Source of the DNA: an uncultured beta proteobacterium
GTDB taxonomy: Bacteria > Pseudomonadota > Gammaproteobacteria > Burkholderiales > SG8-39
DNA length: 48,025 bases
Assembly: GCA_903928055.1 (NCBI GenBank)
Contig: CAIYPG010000082.1
Span: 1-48,025 of the forward strand
Reading direction: 5' to 3'
Shown: in pieces, positions 17,659 to 25,743 of the stretch
How positions within the stretch are numbered: the stretch's first letter is position 1
How the letters are laid out: each line of letters begins with the position of its first letter
The notes under the pieces: generated by a model
Seen by the model: only the letters and a program-made list of their open reading frames with translations
What the model was told of the DNA's origin: nothing
The model's database searches: none
Program-made: the position numbers and the translations under genes

Positions 17659-18168
17659 ATGACAAAGAGCATCGACGAACTAGGGCGGCTGTGCGGCGCA
17701 CTGCTCAAGGCACAACCAGGACCTGACGGGCGGCAGAAAGTATGCGACTTGCTCAAACCTCTTCTGGCAGACAACGCGTTCGTGGATAAAGCGATTCCGG
17801 AGAGTACTGGCGAGCGCGAATTGCTGTACGAAGATCCGGAACTCAAGTTCTGCATATTTGCCGAGCACAAGGGCGGGGCGAAGATCGGCAAGCCGCATGA
17901 TCATGGCCCGTCATGGGCAATCTACGGCCAGGCCGCAGGTGAGACCGAGATGACTGAATGGGAACTGGTCAAGGCGCCTTCAAAGGACGGGCCTGGCAAG
18001 GTTCGCAGGGCGCGCATTTATAAAATGACGCCGGGTTCCGCTTATGTCTACAACGAAGGCGTCCTGCATTCGCCCTCACGTACGGCCCCGACACGGTTGA
18101 TTCGTGTCGAGGGCGTGAATCTGGACCAGTTCCGGGCACTGCGGCCTGAATACGAAGAAGTTCCCTGA
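17659..18168 (+). CDS. Cupin-fold thiol-dioxygenase-like protein
   Basis: A 169-residue soluble protein with the cysteine-dioxygenase-like cupin pattern. His80 and His82 lie in PHDHGPSW and His137 in GVLHSPSR, giving the three-His iron site expected for thiol dioxygenases. Such enzymes oxidise a thiol to a sulfinate with O2. The true thiol is unknown. The overall size is close to, but shorter than, typical cysteine dioxygenase type I. ATG follows ACAGGAG. The rhodanese gene starts 66 bp downstream on the same strand, suggesting a shared sulfur-related role. Confidence 0.75.
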   Translation: MTKSIDELGRLCGALLKAQPGPDGRQKVCDLLKPLLADNAFVDKAIPESTGERELLYEDPELKFCIFAEHKGGAKIGKPHDHGPSWAIYGQAAGETEMTEWELVKAPSKDGPGKVRRARIYKMTPGSAYVYNEGVLHSPSRTAPTRLIRVEGVNLDQFRALRPEYEEVP

Positions 18169-18234
18169 TCCCGCCGCAAGGGCCGATTGAGCTTTTTGCG
18201 AAGTCCCACAGTTTTTCCTGAGGAGGAGAACACA

Positions 18235-19845
18235 ATGACTGCACCTCCGCAAACCATCGAACCGGCCGCTTTGAAAGCGGCGCTGCACGACGGCGGCGAG
18301 ATTGCACTGCTTGACGCGCGCGAGGAAGTCATTTTTGATGGTCGCCACATACTGATGGCGGCCTGCATACCGCTCAGCCGCATGGAATTGATACTCGATT
18401 CAGCAGTGCCAAGGCGCTCGACGCGCGTGGTGTGGTGCGATGACGGCGAAGGGCTGGCCGTACACGCAGCCGCACGCATGGCATCTCTGGGCTACACCAA
18501 TGTGACGGTGCTTGCCGGCGGCATCGCAGCATGGCAGCAGGCCGGTTATCGCATTTATAGCGGAGTGCATGTACCAAGCAAGGCGTTCGCCGAAGTTGTT
18601 GAACACACGACCGGCACACCCTGGATCACTGCCGCTCAACTCAAGGAATTGATCGACACCAAAGCCGATTTCGCCTTGTTCGACAGCCGCAGCTACGAGG
18701 AATTCCATACCAATGCCATTCCAGGCGCCATCAGCGTGCCAGGCGCGGAATTGGTCTACCGGTTTTCGGACCTCGTGCCTTCGCCCGAAACACTGGTGGT
18801 GGTCAATTGCGGCGGGCGGACCCGCAGCATCATTGGCGCACAGTCACTGATCAACGCCGGCGTACCCAACAAGGTGGTTTCATTGAAAAACGGCACCCAG
18901 GGCTGGGCACTCACGGGCTACGAGGTCATTAAAGGCGCCACTGCCCGTGCGCCCGATGTTTCGGCCACGGGACATGCAGCCGCGCACGCGGCCGCTGACC
19001 GGGTTGCCAGTCGCCATGGCATTGCGCGCATTGATGCCGCAATCCTGGCAAGCTGGGAAGCTGAGTCGTCCAGCCGGACGTTGTACGTGTTTGACGTCAG
19101 AACACCGGAAGAATACCTGGCCGGACATATCCCCGGGATGAAGAACGTGCCCGGCGGCCAACTGGTGCAGGAAACCGAACGACATGCCACGACATGGGGT
19201 GCGCGTGTGGTACTGGTGGATGACGACGGCGTACGTGCGACGATGACCGCTCACTGGATGAAGCAGATGGGATGGAATGTCGCCACGCTGACCCTGGACA
19301 TGACCGGCGGAGCGATCGAGTCAGGTCCCTGGATGCCGCGGGCGCTGGGCCTGGAGCATGTGACGGTTCCGCTGATCGATGCCGCCTCCCTTCAGCAACG
19401 CATGCAGACAGACAGCGTAAGCGTCATTGACGTCGACTGGAGCAAGGACTATTACAAGGGACATGTCCCCGGTGCGTGGTACGGGATACGATCGCGGCTG
19501 GATGCCATCCTGAAACGGATTCCGGCGACAGGTGCCGTGGTGATCACCTCGGGCGACGGGTCGCTTGCCAGGCTGGCGTCCGAGGATGCCAAGAAACTCA
19601 CCCCGGCGGAAGTGTTTGCACTCGATGGCGGAACCGCAGCCTGGCAGCAGGCGGGGTTTCCGCTTGAACAGGGAGCAACACTCATGGCCACGTCGCCGGA
19701 TGATCTGCGTCTGCGTGCACGCGATCAATCGGGTGATGTCAGAAAGGCGATGGAGGACTACCTGTCGTGGGAAATTGAACTCGTCAATCAGATGGCCACG
19801 GATGATGACCAGCGATTCAAGGTACTGAAGCCAGACCGAGTGTAA
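18235..19845 (+). CDS. Protein of four tandem rhodanese domains
   Basis: A 536-residue cytoplasmic protein made of four consecutive rhodanese-like domains, at about 1-110, 128-235, 262-365 and 378-475. Domain 1 keeps an active-site Cys68 in WCDDGEG and domain 2 keeps Cys192 in NCGGRTRS. Domain 3 has Asp329/330 in the loop (LVDDDGVR) and domain 4 has ITSGDGS around Ser439, so both lack catalytic Cys. Rhodaneses move sulfane sulfur between thiols. Two active and two inactive domains suggest relay plus scaffold or substrate binding. ATG at 18235 follows the strong AGGAGGAG, and the frame opens earlier without such a site. It sits downstream of the thiol-dioxygenase-like gene. Confidence 0.88.
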   Translation: MTAPPQTIEPAALKAALHDGGEIALLDAREEVIFDGRHILMAACIPLSRMELILDSAVPRRSTRVVWCDDGEGLAVHAAARMASLGYTNVTVLAGGIAAWQQAGYRIYSGVHVPSKAFAEVVEHTTGTPWITAAQLKELIDTKADFALFDSRSYEEFHTNAIPGAISVPGAELVYRFSDLVPSPETLVVVNCGGRTRSIIGAQSLINAGVPNKVVSLKNGTQGWALTGYEVIKGATARAPDVSATGHAAAHAAADRVASRHGIARIDAAILASWEAESSSRTLYVFDVRTPEEYLAGHIPGMKNVPGGQLVQETERHATTWGARVVLVDDDGVRATMTAHWMKQMGWNVATLTLDMTGGAIESGPWMPRALGLEHVTVPLIDAASLQQRMQTDSVSVIDVDWSKDYYKGHVPGAWYGIRSRLDAILKRIPATGAVVITSGDGSLARLASEDAKKLTPAEVFALDGGTAAWQQAGFPLEQGATLMATSPDDLRLRARDQSGDVRKAMEDYLSWEIELVNQMATDDDQRFKVLKPDRV

Positions 19846-20090
19846 AGAACTTCGGCACAAGGCAATCGGTTTGTCTAGCGAATGGTGGAATGGTGTTGAA
19901 TGTAATTGTGTATTGTGGCGTCACCCCGGTGGAAATCCGAAGATCGAAAGAGCGCTCCGGCCCGGGCACCAGAATCGGCAAACGTATTTGTGCGTTGGAT
20001 CCATGCAGACTCGACTGAGTTGTCCCGGCACCGGGAAGGCCAGACAATCTGTGGCATTCGCAAATTGTTGCAAAAAAAAGGAGGCGGCAC

Positions 20091-20909
20091 ATGATCTGCT
20101 TTACCCATCCTGATCTGGCACGGGCATCACGTAGCGCGGGCACCATATCCGGCGGTGGCGGCACCTGGCGCACCGATTACGTTCCCCCACGGTTTCCTGT
20201 GCCAGGGGCCGAAACTTTCCCGGTGCCGCAAGCCTTCAGCATCGAGCAAAGTCCCGCCTCGACATCCTTGCCGCACTTTCACGATGAAGACCAGTTTCAG
20301 GTGATTCCTGAAGGCGAGGGCACGCTGGGCCGTCACAGCGTAGGTGCCATCAGCATTCACTACACCAATCGGCAGACCGCTTACGGTCCCATTGTCGCCG
20401 GCAAAGGCGGCCTGACTTATTTCACCTTGCGCCAGATTGCAACCAAGGGTATCTGGTACCTTGGCGAAGGCGCCAGGCCTGAGCGCGATGCGCCAAAGCG
20501 CCAGGAAACCGTCGGACCGATTCCGGTGAAATCAGCCCAGGCGCTCAAGGATCTGCAAAACGCGCAGACCGAGGAACTCATCGCCGCGCATGCTGACGGG
20601 CTTGCCTCCTGGCTGGTGCGCGTGCCCGCGGGAGCCTCGGTGGCCGCTCCGGTTCACCCGCAAGGCACGGGACGCTACATCCTGGTCATCAACGGAACCA
20701 TGCATCTTGATGGTCAGGAGCTGCCTGCCTTTACACCGGTATTTGTCTCCCATGACGAACCCAATATTGCCCTGCGGGCCGGCAATGGCGGACTGGAAGT
20801 TCTCGTGCTGCAATATCCTGGTGGCGATCGGGTGCTTCAACGCAAATGCCGCCCCTTGAGCGCGCAGGGCCCCATGGCCAAACATGGGCCGCAACAAGCA
20901 CCGCGCTGA
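20091..20909 (+). CDS. Bicupin protein of unknown function
   Basis: A 272-residue protein with two cupin-like halves. The N-terminal half has PHFHDEDQ (His62, His64, Gln68 as candidate metal ligands). The C-terminal half has AAPVHPQGTGRYILVINGTM and LPAFTPVFVSHDEP, a cupin barrel with fewer obvious ligands. No signal peptide is visible. ATG at 20091 follows AAAAGGAGG. It lies 245 bp after the rhodanese gene and is convergent with Bug 4, their stops 23 bp apart. I do not recognise a named family. An oxygenase or isomerase acting on a small acid is possible but unsupported. Confidence 0.75.
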   Translation: MICFTHPDLARASRSAGTISGGGGTWRTDYVPPRFPVPGAETFPVPQAFSIEQSPASTSLPHFHDEDQFQVIPEGEGTLGRHSVGAISIHYTNRQTAYGPIVAGKGGLTYFTLRQIATKGIWYLGEGARPERDAPKRQETVGPIPVKSAQALKDLQNAQTEELIAAHADGLASWLVRVPAGASVAAPVHPQGTGRYILVINGTMHLDGQELPAFTPVFVSHDEPNIALRAGNGGLEVLVLQYPGGDRVLQRKCRPLSAQGPMAKHGPQQAPR

Positions 20910-20932
20910 GCGCTGCCCTCAGTGCCCGTTCC

Positions 20933-21901
20933 TCAGTCTATGGTCACGCCGGATTTCTTGATAATGGGCTCCCAGCGTACGATCTCGACGCGCCAGCGCT
21001 CACCCAGCACCTCGGGGGCGCTGCCCACGGCATCCACGCCCAGCCCGGCGAATTTCTCGCGTGTATCGCGCTGCTGCACGTAGCGTACGATTTCCGAATT
21101 TACCTTGCCCACGATCGCGGCCGGCAGTCCGGCCGGGCCGACGATCCCGTAATAGGCGCTGACTTCGTAGTTCGGGAATCCTGACTCCATGACTGTGGGC
21201 ACATCCGGCAGCGAGGTGGAGCGTTTGGCGGTGGTCACCGCCAGCGCCTTCAGTTTGCCGGCCTTGATCTGCGGCATGGCTGCCGCCGCGCCGATCCAGG
21301 TCATGGGGACATCATTGGCAAGCACCGCCGCGATGGCCGGACCGCCGCCTTTGTAGGGAACATGCACGATGTTGATGCCGGCCTCCCAGTTGAGGATCTC
21401 GCCCGACAGGTGCGAGGGACCGCCCGTGCCGCCCGACGCGAAGTTGAGCTGTCCGGGCCGTGCTTTGGCCAGCGCGATCAGGCTCTTCAGGTCAGTGGCC
21501 TGGAGCGTCGGATTGATCAGCAGCACCTGCGCTGAATCGGCCACCAGCGAGATGGGCGTGAAGTCGCGCACCGGATGGTAGGGAATCGACTTGGCATGCA
21601 GGATGGAATTGATGGCATGGCCAGCAGTGACCCAGCCCAGCGTATAGCCATCGGCTGAGGATTTGGCAACCGTGTCGCTGCCCAGCATGCCATCGGCACC
21701 GGGTTTGTAATCAATGATGAAGGATTGCTTCATTGATTCGGTGAGAGCTTGACTCAGGAGTCGCGCCGGTGCATCGGCACCGCCAGGTGCATAACCGTAG
21801 ACGATACGGACCGGGCGGTTCGGATAAGTCTGCGCCGGGGCAGGCAGGGCGATGACCGCCAGCAGTGCAAATACGAAGCCAAGCGGAATGCGAAATGACA
21901 T
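20933..21901 (-). CDS. Bug/TctC-family periplasmic receptor 4
   Basis: A 322-residue receptor with a signal peptide (1-23, ending ALPAPAQT). Motifs: loop 1 YGYAPGGADAPAR, loop 2 IDYKPGADGMLGS, then FASGGTGGPSHLSGEI and HVPYKGGGPA. Loop 2 reads DYKPGADG, similar to the DFKVGADG of receptor 1 rather than the common NRPGAGG. The two may therefore be closer relatives with related ligands. ATG at 21901 follows a strong AGGAGG. A short hairpin, GATGCCT-ga-AGGCATC (21922-21937), lies just upstream in its leader. It converges with the bicupin gene. Confidence 0.9.
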   Translation of the reverse strand: MSFRIPLGFVFALLAVIALPAPAQTYPNRPVRIVYGYAPGGADAPARLLSQALTESMKQSFIIDYKPGADGMLGSDTVAKSSADGYTLGWVTAGHAINSILHAKSIPYHPVRDFTPISLVADSAQVLLINPTLQATDLKSLIALAKARPGQLNFASGGTGGPSHLSGEILNWEAGINIVHVPYKGGGPAIAAVLANDVPMTWIGAAAAMPQIKAGKLKALAVTTAKRSTSLPDVPTVMESGFPNYEVSAYYGIVGPAGLPAAIVGKVNSEIVRYVQQRDTREKFAGLGVDAVGSAPEVLGERWRVEIVRWEPIIKKSGVTID

Positions 21902-22183
21902 GGTGATCCTCCTTTGTTTGTGATGCCTGAAGGCATCTATTGAGTTTCAAGGCAGCTTCTCGGCGCGAGGCACCAACAAAAAACCAACGGACTGATCGGT
22001 CAGCAGTTTCCAAAAAAAGAACCTCACCACCATCACTCAACAGCAGACTCAAACCGCCATGCGGCATTTGAACAGCAGTCCAGGAAAGCAGCCTGGATTT
22101 CAGAGCCCCATTCAGCTACTCATTGCAACTTCCAGCATTGATACGCCTCCCGTGCTTCCTGGAAAATGCGGGATCGTCATTCG
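21902..22183. other. Intergenic region upstream of Bug 4
   Basis: No gene is supported. The only structure noted is the 7-bp-arm hairpin at 21922-21937, close to the ribosome-binding site of Bug 4. Confidence 0.3.
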
Positions 22184-22663
22184 TTACCTGCAACTAAATG
22201 GCAAATAAGATGGAGAGATATCGGTCTTGTTGACTCCAAATGCCGTCATCTTGTCAGGTGTCGATGCATTCCCGCATATCCAGGCTATGGGAACGATGGG
22301 AGCATCCGTGACTACAGCGGGACGCAAGGTAAGCGTCTTTCCTCTTATAACGCCATTGGCGCGATTCCCGAAGGTGATGTTGATTGCACCCTCCGCTACT
22401 GAAACGGCGCTCACATAGTTTCCAACAATCCTGTCTGCCGCTGGAAGACCGACTGCAGCATTGTCGGCAGGAAATGATTGCGCAACCGACCAGGCCAGCG
22501 AGATCTGTGCTTTGGCAATATCTGCAAGCGGCAATGCCTCGGCTATCTGGTCCCGGGTAAATTTGTCCAGGTAAGACGGCAGCATCATCAGCGACAGAAT
22601 GGCGATGATGCCGACAACAACCATGAGCTCAACCATCGTGAAACCGTTACGGCGCAATTTCAT
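22184..22663 (-). CDS. Type IV pilin-like prepilin
   Basis: A 159-residue class III signal-peptide protein. A short basic leader MKLRRNG is followed by FTMVELMVVVGIIAILSLMM, so cleavage would fall between Gly7 and Phe8, with the conserved Glu5 of the mature protein. A hydrophobic N-terminal helix leads into a globular domain with two C-terminal cysteines (ICGN and FSCR) that could form the D-region disulfide. This is the architecture of PilA/PilE or minor pilins. No other pilus gene is in the window, so it is an orphan locus that would depend on assembly machinery elsewhere. Confidence 0.85.
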   Translation of the reverse strand: MKLRRNGFTMVELMVVVGIIAILSLMMLPSYLDKFTRDQIAEALPLADIAKAQISLAWSVAQSFPADNAAVGLPAADRIVGNYVSAVSVAEGAINITFGNRANGVIRGKTLTLRPAVVTDAPIVPIAWICGNASTPDKMTAFGVNKTDISPSYLPFSCR

Positions 22664-22942
22664 GGCAGGTTCGCAGCTTGAACGGGCAATTGTCAGTCAA
22701 CTGACGCCAATGAATCGATCACACGAATAGCATGTGGAAAAAGCACATTACCTGAAAGTACTCAGATTCAATGTCATCAATCCAGCCGGACTTCACTTGA
22801 AACTCCTGGCTTGATACCCGATGCCTTTGGCCAGCCCACGAAGAGGAATTCCGGTAATGCGAACTTATTTTACCCTCCGATTTCCGGATGACGCGAGAGC
22901 TTCAAGATTTGATCAAAGCATCAGAATACAGCGGCCATGCGC
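22664..22942. other. Gap between pilin and cupredoxin-like genes
   Basis: I find no gene, tRNA or strong hairpin here. It contains the presumed promoter of the pilin gene, which is read leftward. Confidence 0.3.
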
Positions 22943-23428
22943 TCACGGCATAACCGTCAGGTCGACATGCATACCGGCTTTGTATTGACCATCCAGATTT
23001 GATACCGCGACATAGTGACCAGGCGTCAGATCAACCTTGAGGTCTCGGCTATTGCCTTTGTCCACTTCCATTTCACCCACCTTGGTCAGTTGGGCGCCAA
23101 TGACATCCCCCTTGTTGTCCATGGGAAGTTTATCGCCAGCCAGGTCCGTCTTGTAAACCACAAAATTATGCTTGGTATCCGTCGAGTGATTGCTAATATG
23201 AAAGGTGACCCCCCCCGCCTTGGCCACCGCCGATGAAAGTGCCAATTCTGTGGACTTCAAGCTGGCATTAATTTCGCTGGGCACTTCACCGGAAAACTGA
23301 GCACCAATTATAGCCAGGACAGCGACTGCAACAGAGGCGATGGTCGCCCATTTGAAAACAGGTCCTTTGTCAATCAGACACACTGTTACACAGGCAATGA
23401 CTGCTGCGATCCATGCGATTGCTTCCAT
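22943..23428 (-). CDS. Membrane-anchored cupredoxin-like protein with lost copper ligands
   Basis: A 161-residue protein with two N-terminal hydrophobic segments (about 3-18 and 26-43) and an extracytoplasmic cupredoxin-like domain. In sulfocyanin- and plastocyanin-like proteins the C-terminal copper loop reads CN..GHY..GM. Here it reads SNLDGQYKAGM (143-153), so Cys is Ser143 and His is Gln148. Met153 and the first His (His87 in TKHNFVV) remain. A type 1 copper site therefore looks impossible. The protein may have become structural or bind another ligand. ATG at 23428 follows GGAGAC. It is not clearly in an operon. Confidence 0.7.
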   Translation of the reverse strand: MEAIAWIAAVIACVTVCLIDKGPVFKWATIASVAVAVLAIIGAQFSGEVPSEINASLKSTELALSSAVAKAGGVTFHISNHSTDTKHNFVVYKTDLAGDKLPMDNKGDVIGAQLTKVGEMEVDKGNSRDLKVDLTPGHYVAVSNLDGQYKAGMHVDLTVMP

Positions 23429-24060
23429 TTCGGTCTCCTATTACGCGCTGTTCGGGTTGGCGTTAGAGAGTACTCTTATTCTCCGAAAGCGCTCCACTAT
23501 ATTTATATGCCTTGTTCTAGCAGCGAAAAGTCTCCATGCCCGGGGCATCAGCCGTCTCGGACGAACAATTTGACAGTTCGTTTGTCCAGCCAGAGAACAC
23601 GCCCTTCATCGGGGTTATTTGTCGAATAGGACGCACCTATTAAAATCCATCGGTTGAGTGGTTTTTCTCCTTCTGATTTGGCAAAGGCTTATTCGCCTGG
23701 ATGATGCAAGTGCGTGGTTTTCTGACCTTGCCAACCCCCTGCCATTTTCATCAGTACTGATCATTTCCAAATACGGTCACCTGAAAAGGCGAAGTATTCC
23801 AATTCGTTGCAATCACATGGTCTTCCATCAATATGCCGCCACACCCGCAACCCTGCGCCAATAGAGCCATCAGAAGCGATGATGCACCTATCAATAAAAG
23901 GTATTTTTAAAAATCAATGCCCTGGCCTACGCTGCTGACTTGGAACAGGGCTTCCCGGTGAAGCAATTGGAAATTTGCTCGAATCAGTGCGCCTGGCTGC
24001 TCTCGACCTAATATCGATCAGGCGGCGGACATAGCATTGACTTGATGACTGGAGAACCCT
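23429..24060. other. Non-coding 632-bp stretch, lower in GC than the neighbouring genes
   Basis: No open frame here has family resemblance or a credible start, and no tRNA or strong terminator was found. Base composition is more AT-rich than the neighbouring genes. The promoter of the selenoprotein operon must lie at its right end. Confidence 0.4.
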
Positions 24061-24597
24061 TTGAACAACCAAGTTTTTCTCGTTTCGCCAGTACCCCCGT
24101 TCATTGGCACTGAAAAGACAGCCTTTCAAAACAAAATCAAATCAAGCACCCTGAGGTTGGGGCTGCTTGATAACGGCAAATTCAATGCCGCAGCATTGCT
24201 GGATTCGATTGCAAAGCGCTTGCACGCATGCACGGATATTTCCGGGATCATCAAGGAAAGAAAGGCGAGCATGAGTTCCGCGGCATCTCCCGCGGCACTA
24301 GAACGGCTGGCTAAACAATCGGACCTTGTAATCAGCGCGATGGCCGATTGAGGGTCCTGCACGTCGTGGAGTGTCCACGACATGGCAGAGCTCTCACGGA
24401 AGGGAACCCCGGTCATCCTCATATCGTCCGGACCGTTCGTCAACCTGGCCAAAGCGCAGGCGCAGGTCTTTGCAATACCGAATCTGATGGTGATCGCAAT
24501 CCCTCACCCCTTGGGCGGAATAGCGTTGAGTGAGGTGTACGGCCGCGCCCAGGTGGCTGCCGGGCACATTGCCGGCATACTCAAGGCAAAGCCATGA
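24061..24597 (+). CDS. UGSC-family selenoprotein, in-frame TGA read as Sec
   Basis: A 178-residue protein read through TGA 24349-24351. Upstream codons end LVISAMAD and downstream codons continue GSCTSWSVHDMAEL in the same frame. This gives the U-G-S-C motif (Sec97, Cys100) that defines the UGSC selenoprotein family, known from marine and soil bacteria and of unknown function. The redox pair Sec97/Cys100 is the expected active site. The rest also fits the family: a LGLLDNGKFNAAALL strand-helix before the motif and the IPHPLGGI segment after it. A TTG start at 24061 follows GGAG. The stop overlaps the next gene's ATG. If Sec is not inserted, only a 96-residue fragment results. The frame and hairpin (24363-24381) argue strongly for recoding. 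Confidence 0.9.
24363..24381 (+). promoter_or_regulatory. Bacterial SECIS element
   Basis: Directly after the TGA, GTCGTGG (24363-24369) pairs perfectly with CCACGAC (24375-24381) around the loop AGTGT. Eighteen bases separate the TGA from the apical loop, and a G is the second loop base. Both fit the bacterial SECIS rules as I know them: a spacing of roughly 16-37 nt and a G in the first two loop positions. Beyond one C-A mismatch the stem continues with A-T and C-G. This element would recruit SelB with Sec-tRNA. Confidence 0.88.
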
Positions 24598-25730
24598 TCA
24601 ACCGCATGGGCTCATTACTGGAACAATCGGATGCACGCTATCCAGTATCAGATGATCTCGACGAGCAGTTGCAGTTTTGCGCAGATCATGGCTGGACAGA
24701 CGGCCTCCCGGTGGTGCCCCCGACTACCAAACGCGTCGAGGCCATGCTGTCCTATTTCGACGGTCCGGTCGATACGTGCCTGGCGAATATTCCGCCGCGC
24801 AACAGCGTAGCAACACCGGTCATCCTGGCTGCGAACGCCACAATGGCAGGCTGCCTGCCTGAATACTTCCCGATCGTGGTTCTTGCCGTTCAGGCCATGT
24901 GCGATAGCGCCTTCAATCTGTACGCCGTGCAGACAACCACGCATTCCAGCGCGCCGCTCGTCATCGTCAATGGCCCCATTGCCAGGCAATTGGGAATCGA
25001 TTGCGCACACATGGCATTCGGCCCAGGAGCCAGGGCCAATGCCTCAATCGGGCGGGCGATCCGGCTGGCGCTCATGAACATCGGTGGAGCAATACCGGGC
25101 GTTTCGGACCTGTCCACATACGGCTCGCCGGCAAAATTCAGCTTTTGCATTGCGGAAAATGAAGCGAACAATCCCTGGGAGCCTTTGCATGTGGAGCGCG
25201 GCTACCCTCCTGAATCGAGCACCGTGAGTGTATTTGCCTGCGAGGCACCACATAACGTAAGCGACCACGCCAGCTTTTCCGCAAGGGGAATACTGACCAC
25301 CGTCGCCGGCACCTCCGCTACGACAGGGGCCAATAGCGTGTATCACCCGCTGGCCGAACCGCTCATCCTGCTGTCGCCCGAGCATGCTGCAACCATCCAC
25401 AAAGACGGGTTTTCCAAGGACGATATCCGGCAATTTCTTTTTGAGCATGCACGCATCGCCCTGGACCGGTTCTCGGCAGAGAACATTGATCAACGCATCA
25501 GGTTGAAGCATGCAGAGCTGTTCGACCGTGATGGTGCAAAGATGATGGTTCCCGTCGCAACGGCACCGGAAAGATTCATGATTGCCGTCGTTGGCGGCGC
25601 CGGCAAGCACTCATCGTTCCTGCCGAGTTTTGGCAACACTTCCTCCGTGACCAGGGTTCTCCGAAACTCCAGTGGCGAGATCGTAAAATCCATTGAGGAC
25701 CTGCGGCATAAAGGGTCCACCGAGATATAA
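24594..25730 (+). CDS. Partner protein of the UGSC selenoprotein
   Basis: A 378-residue protein whose ATG overlaps the selenoprotein stop (ATGA), so the two are translationally coupled. It has no signal peptide or membrane segment. Visible conserved-looking blocks are HGWTDGLPVVPPT (about 32-44), NATMAGCLPEYFPIV, TTHSSAPLVIVNGP, KFSFCIAENE with HVERGYPPESSTV, and a Gly-rich VVGGAGKHSSFLPSF near the C-terminus. From memory, similar proteins are found beside UGSC genes. I know of no assigned reaction. Cysteines in AGCLPE and SFCIAE are candidates for thiol chemistry with the selenoprotein. The two may form an oxidoreductase or a selenium/thiol-dependent lyase, but this is inference only. Confidence 0.75.
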   Translation: MINRMGSLLEQSDARYPVSDDLDEQLQFCADHGWTDGLPVVPPTTKRVEAMLSYFDGPVDTCLANIPPRNSVATPVILAANATMAGCLPEYFPIVVLAVQAMCDSAFNLYAVQTTTHSSAPLVIVNGPIARQLGIDCAHMAFGPGARANASIGRAIRLALMNIGGAIPGVSDLSTYGSPAKFSFCIAENEANNPWEPLHVERGYPPESSTVSVFACEAPHNVSDHASFSARGILTTVAGTSATTGANSVYHPLAEPLILLSPEHAATIHKDGFSKDDIRQFLFEHARIALDRFSAENIDQRIRLKHAELFDRDGAKMMVPVATAPERFMIAVVGGAGKHSSFLPSFGNTSSVTRVLRNSSGEIVKSIEDLRHKGSTEI

Positions 25731-25743
25731 CCGAGGGTACAAG

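Noticed and set aside
23658..23864. Possible small gene in the intergenic stretch
   Set aside because: No ribosome-binding site, and composition is unlike a secreted or membrane protein family I recognise.
24061..24351. A short 96-residue protein ending at TGA
   Set aside because: The same frame continues after the TGA with the conserved GSCTSW block and has a SECIS-like hairpin. A true stop would leave two conserved halves unexplained.
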